From contig NZ_SJPW01000002.1 in NCBI RefSeq assembly GCF_007860125.1, positions 124,001-188,000 on the forward strand: 64,000 bases of DNA, read 5' to 3'. The stretch comes from Rubripirellula tenax (GTDB lineage: Bacteria > Planctomycetota > Planctomycetia > Pirellulales > Pirellulaceae). This document shows, in pieces, positions 16,860-25,849 of the stretch (its first letter is position 1; each line of letters opens with the position of its first letter). Under the pieces are notes generated by a model, which had not been told where the DNA came from, made no database searches, and saw only the letters and a list, made by a program, of their open reading frames with translations. A program made the position numbers and the translations under genes.

Positions 16860-18293
16860 ATGAGATTTCAACACGTACTGAAAGCATTGATCCTCAGTTT
16901 GATCGGAATGCCCTCCATCGCCCTGGCGGAAGAGAAACCGAACATCGTCATCATTCTCACAGATGATCAGGGCTATGCCGATGTCAGCTACAACCCGCAC
17001 TCCCCGCCAGAAGTCAGTACACCGAATATCGATGCTCTCGCACATTCGTCCGTCATCTGTACTCAGGGCTATACCAGTGGGCACGTGTGTTCGCCGACTC
17101 GTGCAGGACTCATGACAGGTCGCTATCAGCAACGATTTGGAATCTACACAGCAGGGGAGGGAGGCTCAGGCGTTCCGCTTGATGAAGTTTTCATTCCCCA
17201 ACGACTCCAGCCAGCCGGTTACGTCTCTGGTGCATTGGGTAAGTGGCATCTCGGACTCACTGAAGAGTACCACGCCATGAATCGAGGGTTCGATGAGTTC
17301 TATGGCTTTATGGGACGCGGGGCACATCCCTACTTTGACCACTCAGACATGGATCACCCCATTTATCGTGGCCTCAAACCCATCGAAGAAGAAGGCTACC
17401 TCACCACTCGAATCACGGAGGAAGCGGTCGATTTTATCAACCGCCACAAGGAGGAGCCTTTCTTCCTCTATGTCGCTTACAACGCAGTGCATGCTCCACC
17501 GGAGGCCCCCGAAGAAGACATCAAGAAAGTTACTGGCGACGAAACACGCGACACGCTCATGGCCATGATTAAGCACCTCGATATGGGAGTGGGCGAGATT
17601 GTGAACACGCTGAAGAAACACGACATTTTTGACAATACACTGCTAGTCTTTCTCACGGACAATGGCGGTTCCGGTGCCATGAACGCCAACAATGCACCGC
17701 TTCGCGGCTTCAAGCAGATGGACTACGAAGGCGGAGTTCATGTCCCGTTCATTGTGTCGTGGCCGGCCCAACTGGAAGGCGGGAAAAAATGCGACGTGCC
17801 CATGTGGTCGACTGATTTGTTTGCTACGGCTCTCGACGCTGCTGGGCTTCCGATGCCAAAGGACAAACCTCTGGATGGTAAGAGCATCCTGCCCACCCTC
17901 AAAGGTGAAACCGACAAACTCCACGACGAATTGTACTGGAGTTCTGCGGGTGCCAATGGAAAGTGGGCCATCCGCAGCGGGAATTGGAAATTGGTCGCAG
18001 AGAAAGATCGTATTGAACTCTTCGATCTCGAAAAAGATCTCAGCGAAACCACCGACCTTGCTGCAAAACACCCGAAAGTCGTTTCCGAACTCAGGGACAA
18101 ATACAATGCATGGCTCGACGAAATGGCAGACCCGGTAAGCAAGCAGGAAAAGCGCTGGAATCCTGATGCCGGTGCACCAGCCAAAAAAATGTCGAAAGAA
18201 GAAAAGAAAGCAGCACGCGAAAAAGAGAAAGCCGAACGCATCAAAGCACGCGAAGCAAAGAAGAGCAGCCAAACTCCAAAATCATCGAAATGA
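16860..18293 (+). CDS. Sulfatase of the ECF operon (first)
   Basis: Secreted formylglycine sulfatase of 477 residues: signal peptide to ALA-EE, NIVIILTDDQGYADVSY (metal site), the active-site CSPTRAGLMTG with Cys77 as the formylglycine residue, GALGKWHLG, VFLTDNGGSGA and a C-terminal subdomain with ELFDLEKDLSETTDLA. The last 40 residues are almost only Lys, Glu, Ala and Arg, a charged tail that is not part of the fold. It lies 26 bp after the FecR/LamG gene in the same direction and is very likely co-transcribed. Its substrate is unknown. Confidence 0.93.
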   Translation: MRFQHVLKALILSLIGMPSIALAEEKPNIVIILTDDQGYADVSYNPHSPPEVSTPNIDALAHSSVICTQGYTSGHVCSPTRAGLMTGRYQQRFGIYTAGEGGSGVPLDEVFIPQRLQPAGYVSGALGKWHLGLTEEYHAMNRGFDEFYGFMGRGAHPYFDHSDMDHPIYRGLKPIEEEGYLTTRITEEAVDFINRHKEEPFFLYVAYNAVHAPPEAPEEDIKKVTGDETRDTLMAMIKHLDMGVGEIVNTLKKHDIFDNTLLVFLTDNGGSGAMNANNAPLRGFKQMDYEGGVHVPFIVSWPAQLEGGKKCDVPMWSTDLFATALDAAGLPMPKDKPLDGKSILPTLKGETDKLHDELYWSSAGANGKWAIRSGNWKLVAEKDRIELFDLEKDLSETTDLAAKHPKVVSELRDKYNAWLDEMADPVSKQEKRWNPDAGAPAKKMSKEEKKAAREKEKAERIKAREAKKSSQTPKSSK

Positions 18294-18348
18294 ACCGCTC
18301 TGAAGGGAGCGCGATCCACCACACATGCCGTTATCCAAAAATCTCACC

Positions 18349-19818
18349 ATGAAAACCTATATTTCATTTTCGATCTTCTGTTTGTCGGCAATGGTTGCCA
18401 CAGCCGCTCGCGCGGAGCGCCCGAACGTATTGCTGATCGTCTGCGACGACCTGAACAACCACGTCAGCACGGCGGGGTACCAGCCGCTCAAGACGCCGGG
18501 CCTAGAGAAACTCGCGGCCGCGGGCATGACGTTCGGCCGAGCCTACTGCCAGTACCCGGTGTGCGGCCCGTCGCGGGCGTCGTTCCTCAGCGGGCTTTAC
18601 CCTGAATCGTCGGGCATCCTCGACAACAAGCTGGACATCCGCAACGTGCGCCCCGGCACGAAGTCAATGCCGCAGGCGTTCAAGACCAACGGCTACTGGA
18701 CGGCCGGCGTGGGTAAGGTTTTTCATAACAGCAAGGCCGACCCGGGCGACGTTGCGTGGCACGAAGTGATCAGGTTCAACAACGAAGAAAACCCCGTCGA
18801 AAGGAAGCTGCGCAAGGCTTACGAAGCTGAGCACGGGCCGATCAAGGACGAAGACGATCGGTCCTGGCGTCGCCACCTTAAGGAAAATCGCAGCGCCCTG
18901 GCCGGCCAGACGCCGCCGGGCTTCGGCCCGACCCAGATGCGCGACGAACAGCACAAGGACGGCAAGAACGTACGCCAGGTCGCAAAGTGGCTGGACGAGA
19001 AAGCCCACGCCAACAAGCCGTTTTTCATCGCGTGTGGTATCCAGAAACCACACGTGCCGTTCTGGGCGCCGCAGAAATATTTTGACCATCACCCGCTCAG
19101 CGCGATCGAATACCGCCCGACTCCCAAGGGCGACTGGAAGAACAGGCCCTTGCTGGCAATATCGAAGCGCTACGAAGCGTTTGGCTTCGAATTGGAGAAA
19201 GAAAACGACGAATTGCGCCGCCAGTACATGCAGGCTTACCACGCTTGCATCAGCTTCGTCGATGCGCAGATCTCCCTGCTCTTTGATTCGCTAAAACGCA
19301 ACGGCCGCTGGGACGACACGATCATCATCTTCACCTCGGACCACGGCTATCATCTGGGCGAGCACTCGCTATGGGGCAAGGTGACGCTGTTCGAGGAATG
19401 CGCGCGGGTGCCGATGATCGTCCGCGTGCCTGGGCTGACGAAGGACGGCACCAGGAGTGAGGCGATCGTAGAACTGGTCGACATGTTCCCGACGCTCGTG
19501 GAACTGTGCGGCATCAACGGTCCGAACGAACTTCAGGGCAAAAGCCTTGCCCCGTTGCTTAAAGACCCCAGCGCCAAAGGTCGCTCGGCTGCATACACGG
19601 TCGTCAGCCGGGGCAAGGCCCTGGGCCGATCGATCCGCACGCAACGTTGGCATTACGGCGAATGGGGCAGCGCGGATCAGGCCGAGTTGTACGACCTGAT
19701 CAACGACCCGCACGAAGACAACAACGTGGCGTCCAGGCCGCGTTTCGCCGAGCAGCGCCGCCAGATGCACTCGCTGCTGATCGAGACGCGCAAGAGTGCC
19801 GAATCCAAACGCAAGTAA
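18349..19818 (+). CDS. Iduronate-2-sulfatase-like sulfatase, G+C-rich
   Basis: Secreted sulfatase of 489 residues, nearest to the iduronate-2-sulfatase branch: signal peptide MKTYISF-VATAARA, RPNVLLIVCDDLNNHVS, active site VCGPSRASFLSG with Cys72, GVGKVFH, FFIACGIQKPHVPFWAP, FTSDHGYHLGEHSLWGK and ELYDLINDPHEDNNVA. I start at ATG 18349, right before the signal peptide. Codon use is strikingly G+C-rich against both neighbours (one 60-base line counted 70 per cent, against 52 on each side), suggesting this cistron arrived separately. It is the second sulfatase of the operon. Confidence 0.92.
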   Translation: MKTYISFSIFCLSAMVATAARAERPNVLLIVCDDLNNHVSTAGYQPLKTPGLEKLAAAGMTFGRAYCQYPVCGPSRASFLSGLYPESSGILDNKLDIRNVRPGTKSMPQAFKTNGYWTAGVGKVFHNSKADPGDVAWHEVIRFNNEENPVERKLRKAYEAEHGPIKDEDDRSWRRHLKENRSALAGQTPPGFGPTQMRDEQHKDGKNVRQVAKWLDEKAHANKPFFIACGIQKPHVPFWAPQKYFDHHPLSAIEYRPTPKGDWKNRPLLAISKRYEAFGFELEKENDELRRQYMQAYHACISFVDAQISLLFDSLKRNGRWDDTIIIFTSDHGYHLGEHSLWGKVTLFEECARVPMIVRVPGLTKDGTRSEAIVELVDMFPTLVELCGINGPNELQGKSLAPLLKDPSAKGRSAAYTVVSRGKALGRSIRTQRWHYGEWGSADQAELYDLINDPHEDNNVASRPRFAEQRRQMHSLLIETRKSAESKRK

Positions 19819-19840
19819 ATCAAACCGCCAAAGAAATGAC

Positions 19841-21652
19841 ATGAAAAGACCACGCCAATCGAGACACACCATGCCCCATTGCATCCGCCTGTTCCTTGTT
19901 CTCCTGATCGCATTTTCTTCGTACGCCCGTGCCAACGAATTGAAACAAGATTCTTCCGGCGGGCGGACTTCCGGAGAACGTCCTAACATCATCATGTTTC
20001 TGATCGACGATCAGAACCCTTCGAGCATCGCCGCGTTTGGGGGCGACACCTACACTCCCAATCTCGATCGCATGGCGGAGGAAGGAATGAAGTTCACTCG
20101 CGCCTACGTCAGCAGCTCGGTTTGTACTCCTTCTCGATACAGCTTCCTGACCGGTCGGTTTGCTGGTAACTCGCATAGCAAACTTTACGCCGAAGCGGTC
20201 GGCGGCAAAGAGAATCAGGGGCTTCCCAATTTCAATGTCGCACTGGAACGCGACAATATGAACGTTGGAAATGTTCTCCGTGAAGCCGGTTATACCACCG
20301 GTTTTGTTGGGAAATTTCACCTCACTTCAGATTTGGATTTTCCGGAGTTCTACAAAGGCAAAATCAAATGGATCAACATTCCCAAAGACGTGAGTCCCGG
20401 GCCTGAAGCGTCGGCTCAGTTCAAACACAACGAACGCTGGATGCGCCGTTACCTCCAAACGCTGGGCTTTTCCTCGGCGAAGAACGTCTACCCGGAAAAC
20501 GTGCGGTCGCCCTATTCCACGCACAACCCAGAGTGGACGACGGTGGCAGCACTGGAGTTCATTGAAGAGAACAAGGACGGTCCGTTTTATCTTCATCTTT
20601 GCAGTACCCTGCTGCACGGGCCGGATAAGTCCTGGCGAAAATCCATGGATCACCCGCTCATCACCGGAGAGGGAGAAGTTGAAAGCCTTCCAGAGGTCAT
20701 GACGCCGCGCGCAGAGCTTCTCAAAACAATCACTGAAAAAGGTTTCGATTCCGACAGCCATGTGGCTGGTGAAGCGTGGATCGACGATTCGCTCGGGGCG
20801 ATTCTCCGAAAGCTTAAGGAACTCCGAATCGATGACAACACGCTGGTGATTTTTGCGCCGGATCACGGTCGCGATGGCAAAGCATCCGTCTTTTCACACG
20901 GTGCTTGCCAGGTACCCATGATCATGCGCTGGCCGGAAGGAATTCCCGCAGGGCAGGTGTGCGAAGAACTCGTGCAGAACATCGACCTCGTACCCACTTT
21001 CTTCGATCTGGGTAACGCAGAGAAACCGGAATCTTACCGGATCGATGGACGGAGTCTCGCCCCTCTTTTCAAGAACGGACAAGCCGAAGATTGGCGGAAT
21101 CATCTTTATCTCGAAATGGGAGCTGCGCGGGCAACGGTCACGAAAGACTGGTCCTACATTGCCGTTCGCCACACCAAAGAACAGATCGCTGCCATTAAGA
21201 AAGCCACGCCGAAAAACTTACCCAAAGCCATGTCCTACATTGGACGTTTGGGCATCGGAGTGAGAGGGGCAGATCGCCCCGGCTTCTTCGACGAAGATCA
21301 ACTCTACCACCTGGAGAAGGATCCGAAAGAAATGAAGAACCTGGCTTATAAAAAAGCTCAGGCACCTCGCATGAAAGAGATGCGCAATCTCATGCAGCAG
21401 GACCTCGAAGTCATTGGTCGTCCTTTTGGGGAGTTCATTCCCGGAGGGAACGCCGCTCTACCTGGCCAAATCGACAAACAGATCGAAATCGTTAAACAAC
21501 TCGAAATCAAGGGCAAGACGGTAACAGTGCCAAAGGCTTTGAATAAAGATCTGGGAGTTAACGATGAACCGGCTCCTGACGACAAAGCGACGAAAAAAGC
21601 GGAACGCGAGGCGCGTAAAAAGGCTCGCGAAGAAGCCAAATCAAAAAGCTAG
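19841..21652 (+). CDS. Sulfatase of the ECF operon (third)
   Basis: 603-residue secreted sulfatase: signal peptide around RLFLVLLIAFSSYARA, RPNIIMFLIDDQNPSS, active-site VCTPSRYSFLTGRF with Cys95, GFVGKFHL, VIFAPDHGRDGK and DQLYHLEKDPKEMKNL. Start ATG 19841 is only 22 bp after the previous stop. The C-terminus ends in a Lys/Arg/Glu/Ala tail (KKAEREARKKAREEAKSKS) very like that of the first sulfatase of this operon, although the middle sulfatase lacks it. This suggests a shared purpose, such as surface or glycan binding, but that is inference. Confidence 0.92.
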   Translation: MKRPRQSRHTMPHCIRLFLVLLIAFSSYARANELKQDSSGGRTSGERPNIIMFLIDDQNPSSIAAFGGDTYTPNLDRMAEEGMKFTRAYVSSSVCTPSRYSFLTGRFAGNSHSKLYAEAVGGKENQGLPNFNVALERDNMNVGNVLREAGYTTGFVGKFHLTSDLDFPEFYKGKIKWINIPKDVSPGPEASAQFKHNERWMRRYLQTLGFSSAKNVYPENVRSPYSTHNPEWTTVAALEFIEENKDGPFYLHLCSTLLHGPDKSWRKSMDHPLITGEGEVESLPEVMTPRAELLKTITEKGFDSDSHVAGEAWIDDSLGAILRKLKELRIDDNTLVIFAPDHGRDGKASVFSHGACQVPMIMRWPEGIPAGQVCEELVQNIDLVPTFFDLGNAEKPESYRIDGRSLAPLFKNGQAEDWRNHLYLEMGAARATVTKDWSYIAVRHTKEQIAAIKKATPKNLPKAMSYIGRLGIGVRGADRPGFFDEDQLYHLEKDPKEMKNLAYKKAQAPRMKEMRNLMQQDLEVIGRPFGEFIPGGNAALPGQIDKQIEIVKQLEIKGKTVTVPKALNKDLGVNDEPAPDDKATKKAEREARKKAREEAKSKS

Positions 21653-22242
21653 TGTCCCCAAAGACTTCACGCACGCACAGCAAAACGAAATAGGCGAAAA
21701 CGCACACCTCCGTCCCTGCGCAGCAAGCCCGTTGGAAACCGCTCTCCCTTGACAGTCTCTTACAGGAACAGGTGCATCGACCGACGCGATTTACGCAAGG
21801 CGATTGTCACCGTCAGGGCCATATTTGGACCGGCTGCTCGGAATGTCGAACAGCGATTCGGAACTTCAACTTCATGCGCACGGTTTGAGTCCCAAGTCTA
21901 CCTTCGACTTGGACACCAACCACGCGGGCTTCTCACCTGCTTGCAAACGACGAAACCCTCGATCACACAAGGATTTGTGATCGTGGGTTTACGGTTTGAC
22001 CAAAGTATGACTCGGTCGAAGCTCTGCGATTGGGGCTCGAACCAAGATGACTTTCAAGAGAGGAAAATGAACTATTTGACAGAGACCGATGTGAGTTGCG
22101 CGACATGCTATGACGCTGAGGTTGCATCGACTTCGGTCAACTCCGTAGCTGAATAATTGTCGTCGGTGATCTACTCAGGCAGTCACCGATGCATGTTCTG
22201 GGAATTTCGCCCCAAGATGCTCCGGCTTCATCGACCGGTAGA
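21653..22242. other. Boundary between sulfatase operon and island
   Basis: About 590 bp. A longer plus-strand frame from 21749 has no domain. A possible 29-residue ORF (22067-22156) is listed separately. A hairpin TCGGTGA/TCACCGA near 22165-22193 lies just past the recombinase stop and may terminate that gene. A GGTTCGAG-like string near 22035 is not a tRNA. Confidence 0.4.
22067..22156 (+). CDS. Possible 29-residue peptide, CYDAEVAST motif
   Basis: ATG 22067 follows AGAGAGG by four bases. The frame gives MNYLTETDVSCATCYDAEVA and ends in SVAE. A stretch at 26939 in another intergenic region has the same CxDAEVAST core with only synonymous differences in that core, so it is or was coding. Its function is unknown; it may be the surviving end of a longer gene. 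Confidence 0.3.
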   Translation: MNYLTETDVSCATCYDAEVASTSVNSVAE

Positions 22243-23286
22243 TCATCCGCCCGCGAACTTCCGCCGGCAACAAGGGCATTCACCCTCGATTCCCTGTGGT
22301 AGAGCCATGAAAGCGGAAGGCTGAGGGATCGTCATGATTGCTTTGAATGCCAATGGATCTCGATGAGCATAGTGCCGGTACGTGACGCCGCTCACAGAGT
22401 GACCGAGGATTTCGATGGAAGACTCAGGCAGGTGTTCGTCATAGTATGTCGCGCAGGTCTTGCGGAGGTCCTTCAGCAGCCAGTCTTTGGCAACGCCGGT
22501 TTCAATGTCGACTTTATCGCAAATCCCGGCGAGGGCGATCAACCGTTTGAAGACCGCGTTGGGTCTCGCAGTTCCACCCACGAAGATCGGTTCCTCCGGT
22601 ACGAGCGTCGGAGGTTGAAGGCGACGCAAATGTGCGTGAACCGCTCGATTCATCGGCCGATAGAACGATTTGTTCGTTTTAACTCGTCGATAGAATATCC
22701 ATCCATAGCGAGATCGAAGCTTCGATTGTCGATCGGGCGATTCACGGCTCCAGAAAACGTGCCGCCATAAGAGCGGTTCGTGAGTTGTTTTGGTCTTCCA
22801 GATGGTACCCGTGTCCAGGCCGTAGTTGAAAAAAAGAACGATTGCGGATCGCCAGTACTGGCCAAACGAGTGCGGTTGCTTCCACGCGCGTGGTCGGCGC
22901 ATCTGGTACGTGGCAAAGTAGAGTGCGTTCAGTTCCGCCTTGCTCAGATACTGACGACCAGCGACATCGCGTTGCGGACGCGGCTTTGGGAATCGCGGAA
23001 GCGATTCAATGATGTCGTTTTCCCATGCCCATGCGGCGACAGCGCGGACATGATCACGTGCCTTGTTCGATGTCCGCTCCGGATTCTCACCCCCTTGTTC
23101 AACCGCATCGTCGTAAACCCAATCCAGGAAATCTCGAATGCTTGATCGAGATAGCTGTTCCAGAGGAATCTCTTGCCCCCAACTGATCCACTTTCTCACG
23201 GTGGCTTTGTACTCGTCGCTTGTACCCTTCGAGTGCTTTTTGGCTTTGCAATAGCGTTGGACAGCGGATGGAAACTTTGTCGACAT
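22243..23286 (-). CDS. Divergent tyrosine recombinase / integrase
   Basis: 347 residues. The N-terminal SAM-like core-binding part is residues 1-100 (HSKGTSDEYKATVRKWISWG, SIRDFLDWVYDDA). The catalytic part has VKTNKSFYRPM (hairpin Lys), WLLKDLRKTCATYYDEHLPE, IEILGHSVSGVTYRHYAH (His and the nucleophile Tyr). Box II reads K-D-L-R where classic enzymes have H-x-x-R, and no obvious Arg stands at box I (NYGLDTGTIW). The C-terminus has a C-P-C-C metal-type cluster. ATG 23286 is chosen because AGGAG precedes it; an ATG 18 bases upstream lacks this. It marks the left side of an accessory segment. Confidence 0.87.
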   Translation of the reverse strand: MSTKFPSAVQRYCKAKKHSKGTSDEYKATVRKWISWGQEIPLEQLSRSSIRDFLDWVYDDAVEQGGENPERTSNKARDHVRAVAAWAWENDIIESLPRFPKPRPQRDVAGRQYLSKAELNALYFATYQMRRPRAWKQPHSFGQYWRSAIVLFFNYGLDTGTIWKTKTTHEPLLWRHVFWSRESPDRQSKLRSRYGWIFYRRVKTNKSFYRPMNRAVHAHLRRLQPPTLVPEEPIFVGGTARPNAVFKRLIALAGICDKVDIETGVAKDWLLKDLRKTCATYYDEHLPESSIEILGHSVSGVTYRHYAHRDPLAFKAIMTIPQPSAFMALPQGIEGECPCCRRKFAGG

Positions 23287-23618
23287 TTGGAGAATCTCCT
23301 GCATTGCCGTCGACTACCTCCAGTAGGCTCCGCTCGACGTGCTACGGGGCTGAGTGCTCCTTGCTCGACTTCCGAATCTGGGAATGGAAATGTGACTTTC
23401 CAGGATAGTTCGAGCAAGCGCGACGGATCCAGGTCGATGAACCGGTGGATCGTTAGATCGTGCGTTGTACTGGACTGTTGAGGTCACCGACACGCATCTT
23501 GTGGCCTGTCGCAGTCGTGGAACTGGCATATTCGCGCCCAGGCAATTGAGGAAGTGAGCCTGTCACAGGTCCATGCACGATTTATCGACCGAACGGACAA
23601 AACCAATCAGAGACCGCC
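23287..23618. other. Intergenic upstream of the recombinase
   Basis: About 330 bp that should hold the recombinase promoter. No gene, hairpin or attachment-site-like duplication could be seen by eye. Confidence 0.35.
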
Positions 23619-23813
23619 ATGACCACTACCTGCCCTCGATGCAGACAGACGTTGCAGAGCGGAAGCGGATTCTGCGTAGGTTGTGGTCTCACTTGCACGG
23701 ACGTCGATTCGCGGAAGTTCAGATTAGAACAGGATGCACGAAGTCGAATTGAGCGGGCAAGGCTACTTGGAAGGCTATTCCGATTCCTACGTTGGATACG
23801 ATGGGTTCGCTGA
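23619..23813 (+). CDS. Zinc-ribbon small protein
   Basis: 64 residues. MTTTCPRCRQTLQ and GFCVGCGLTC give two C-x-x-C pairs 13 residues apart, a zinc-ribbon knuckle. A basic helix (RIERARLLGRLFRFLRWIRW) follows that could touch membrane or nucleic acid. AGAG stands a few bases before the ATG. It is short and no family assignment is possible. Confidence 0.5.
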   Translation: MTTTCPRCRQTLQSGSGFCVGCGLTCTDVDSRKFRLEQDARSRIERARLLGRLFRFLRWIRWVR

Positions 23814-24133
23814 AAAATTCGTTGCTACCATCGTTTTGGCGCCCAGGCACCCTCTTTAGTTCCAATCACTACGTCCGTACGATGAACCGGAGCAACCTCA
23901 GGCGTCGGCCGCCGGAGCACCGAACAGAATCGTGAAAGACCGTTTCGGTGCGAGGCACCGACGGCATTTTGCCGAAGATCTTCGACCTTGCGTTTTTCCA
24001 ACCGAGCGGACTTCGAGGATTCGCTAGCTTGCGTCGGTCTGCGGAAAGTTGCGGGATTCTTTTTGAGCGTACTCGTCCGGCTGTAGCTGAAACGTTTCTT
24101 CTCCCGAACCCATCTTCTGCTGCCTCGTGACGT
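23814..24133. other. Intergenic, repeat-bearing
   Basis: 320 bp between convergent genes with no gene recognised. It contains repeat copy 2 (23904) and then a stretch of short unconvincing frames. Confidence 0.4.
23904..23920 (+). repeat. Intergenic repeat GTCGGCCGCCGGAGCAC, copy 2
   Basis: Identical to copy 1 over 16 bases and to copy 3 at all but one. Preceded by GGC and followed by CGAAC, a context also close to copy 3. Confidence 0.55.
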
Positions 24134-24640
24134 TCATCTCAGCCAACGACCGTACTCGACGTGCTTGTCTTTCATGTCATCGAAAAGCCATACCATCCGG
24201 TCGAGGAACCAGAGTTTGGCGATCATCATAATGGCGGTTCCTCCGACGACTGCCCAAGCATCGAGCTGGACCAACCCGACAACGAATGGAATCAATCCCA
24301 GTCCTGCAAGTGCGTTGAGGATCTGTGCTATGCGCGCATGATGGGCGGGAATCGAAATGTTATTCCGGTTCAACCAGACCCTCTCGCCAAGCACGCCTTT
24401 GGACATCCAATTATCGGTGCTCGCAGGAATCGGGAAGACTCTCGGATTGAACCACGTCCAGATCAGTATGGCGGCGATGGGCAGCAGTGCCCACCAGCCA
24501 AGCCAAATGCGACTCCAGATCCCCATCGCCAACATCGGAAGCACAGGAACGCGAGTCCAGCCGCTGATCGGGTTGGCATGCCGCTGCCAAACAGCGTCGC
24601 TCATGCCCATCATCTGCTCCGACGATTTTCCAATATCCAC
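24134..24640 (-). CDS. DUF6653-type membrane protein
   Basis: 168 residues with a conserved pattern I associate with DUF6653: MSDAVWQRHANPISGWTR, IWSRIWLGWWALLPIAAI, STDNWMSKGVLGERVWLNR, IPAHHARIAQILN. Two pairs of hydrophobic segments indicate an inner-membrane protein. Its function is unknown. Its start overlaps the end of the hydrolase fragment by one base, so it is the last gene of the second ECF operon. Translation may instead begin at a downstream Met such as MSDAVW. Confidence 0.75.
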   Translation of the reverse strand: MDIGKSSEQMMGMSDAVWQRHANPISGWTRVPVLPMLAMGIWSRIWLGWWALLPIAAILIWTWFNPRVFPIPASTDNWMSKGVLGERVWLNRNNISIPAHHARIAQILNALAGLGLIPFVVGLVQLDAWAVVGGTAIMMIAKLWFLDRMVWLFDDMKDKHVEYGRWLR

Positions 24641-24900
24641 TACGGAGCCTTAGTTGGCAGGTCACACAACTCACCCAGAGCAAACGCTGCTCCTGTTATG
24701 GCACCGTGTAGAATGGCGATCGGCGGTTGATCGTCAGCAACGGAATCCTCTGGGCCCGTATGAACCACCTGTGTACTGCCGAAGCGGGTTTGGACCGTTT
24801 GTTCCCGCACGGGGAACGGCAGCACGTCAGTAATTTTTTGGCACCACTGCCGGATCACTTCCCGACTTTCATCGTTTTTGAAGGCACGAACTTGCTTCAC
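24640..24900 (-). pseudogene. Alpha/beta hydrolase, N-terminal fragment
   Basis: 86 residues ending TKAP. The part RFGSTQVVHTGPED, then PPIAILHGAITGAAFALGEL, is the first beta strand and oxyanion loop (HG) of an alpha/beta hydrolase. Enzymes of that family have about 280 residues with the catalytic Ser, Asp and His after this point, so it cannot be active. The next gene begins at the same base where this one stops, so the missing two thirds were probably lost in a deletion joining the hydrolase to the DUF6653 gene. Confidence 0.65.
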
Positions 24901-24901
24901 T

Positions 24902-25354
24902 TCAGGACTCCGTTTTGGATCGGATAAATTTCAGTTTGAGGACGTCCAGACCCGTTGGCTCATGTACCGACTCGCTCAATAACTCGAATCCGTATCGCTG
25001 GTAGAACTTGCGGCCAATCCCATTCGCTTTGAACACTTCGACTTCCAGATCGCCTCGCAGCTCGACGGCCTTGCCCATTAAGGCTCGTCCTGCGCCAGTG
25101 CCTTGGAATTCTGCTTTTACAAAAATCGCTCCCACTTCATTGCCGATCAATGCAATAAAGCCAATCACTTGTCCGTCTTGTTCCATCACCCAGGTCTCAG
25201 CATTCGGCAAGTAAACACTGGGAATGTCGTGGCGGATTTGATCCTGAAACGCCTCGGGCAGGAACGGATGCGCGAGCTTGGACGCACTTTCCCAAGTGAC
25301 CATCAGGTCGCCCAAGTCGCTGGATTCATATTTGCGGAGGATACGCTGCATCAA
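24902..25354 (-). CDS. GNAT-family N-acetyltransferase
   Basis: 150 residues: MMQRILRKYESSDLGDLMVT is the start of the GNAT fold, VMEQDGQVIGFIALIGNEVG strands 3-4, and VKAEFQGTGAGRALMGKAV the acetyl-CoA pyrophosphate-binding motif (Q-x-x-G-x-G/A). GRKFYQRYGFELLSES is the terminal motif. The substrate cannot be predicted. It lies in a tight minus-strand run with short gaps to both neighbours (16 bp upstream, 1 bp downstream). Confidence 0.88.
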   Translation of the reverse strand: MMQRILRKYESSDLGDLMVTWESASKLAHPFLPEAFQDQIRHDIPSVYLPNAETWVMEQDGQVIGFIALIGNEVGAIFVKAEFQGTGAGRALMGKAVELRGDLEVEVFKANGIGRKFYQRYGFELLSESVHEPTGLDVLKLKFIRSKTES

Positions 25355-25369
25355 AGGGTCTCCCTTCGT

Positions 25370-25849
25370 CTAAGTTGGACAAGAGGTTGTCGGAATCAAA
25401 AAACTGAGGTGATGGGATGCGTGAATCCACATAAAATCTCGCCAGTCATCAACGGACAGATTATCAAGCAGCGGGTACTCCTCCATCGAACCGTTGAAGC
25501 CATTGGCTCGACGACAGGAGTCGACACACGCATCAATGATCGCGTCATTGTCGACCGAATCCATGTGCGTGGGTCGAAGGCTCTTGAAGGTTGGGAATCC
25601 TTTTCCTAGCTTTCGCTTTCTCAATGAGTAACGGAATCCCCAATGGATCACTGTGGCTCGAAGCACCAACGGTAGCCGAAATCCGAAACCGTCCATCCCT
25701 CCATTCATGGTTGTCATCAAGTGCTGACACGCTTGCGTCAGATTCCAATTGCCGGCACGTTCGTATCCGCTGGTGCGAAGCATATTGATGTCTTGGATCA
25801 CTTCATCGGCCGACCGAAAGTCAATTGTTCTACGTTTCATCGGTTGCAC
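25370..25849 (-). CDS. DUF1569 (DinB-like) protein
   Basis: 159 residues. RTIDFRSADEVIQDINML, GNWNLTQACQHLMTTMNGGM and HASHHLSFLIP match the DUF1569 family, a DinB-like four-helix bundle with metal-binding His. Start ATG 25849 lies inside the end of the upstream gene (20-base overlap). Substrate and role are unknown. The last residues (TTSCPT) differ from the usual ending. Confidence 0.8.
   Translation of the reverse strand: MQPMKRRTIDFRSADEVIQDINMLRTSGYERAGNWNLTQACQHLMTTMNGGMDGFGFRLPLVLRATVIHWGFRYSLRKRKLGKGFPTFKSLRPTHMDSVDNDAIIDACVDSCRRANGFNGSMEEYPLLDNLSVDDWRDFMWIHASHHLSFLIPTTSCPT

Noticed and set aside
22025-22060. tRNA T-arm-like GGTTCGAG on the minus strand near the recombinase
   Set aside because: The five bases on each side do not pair and no acceptor stem, anticodon or D-arm is found.
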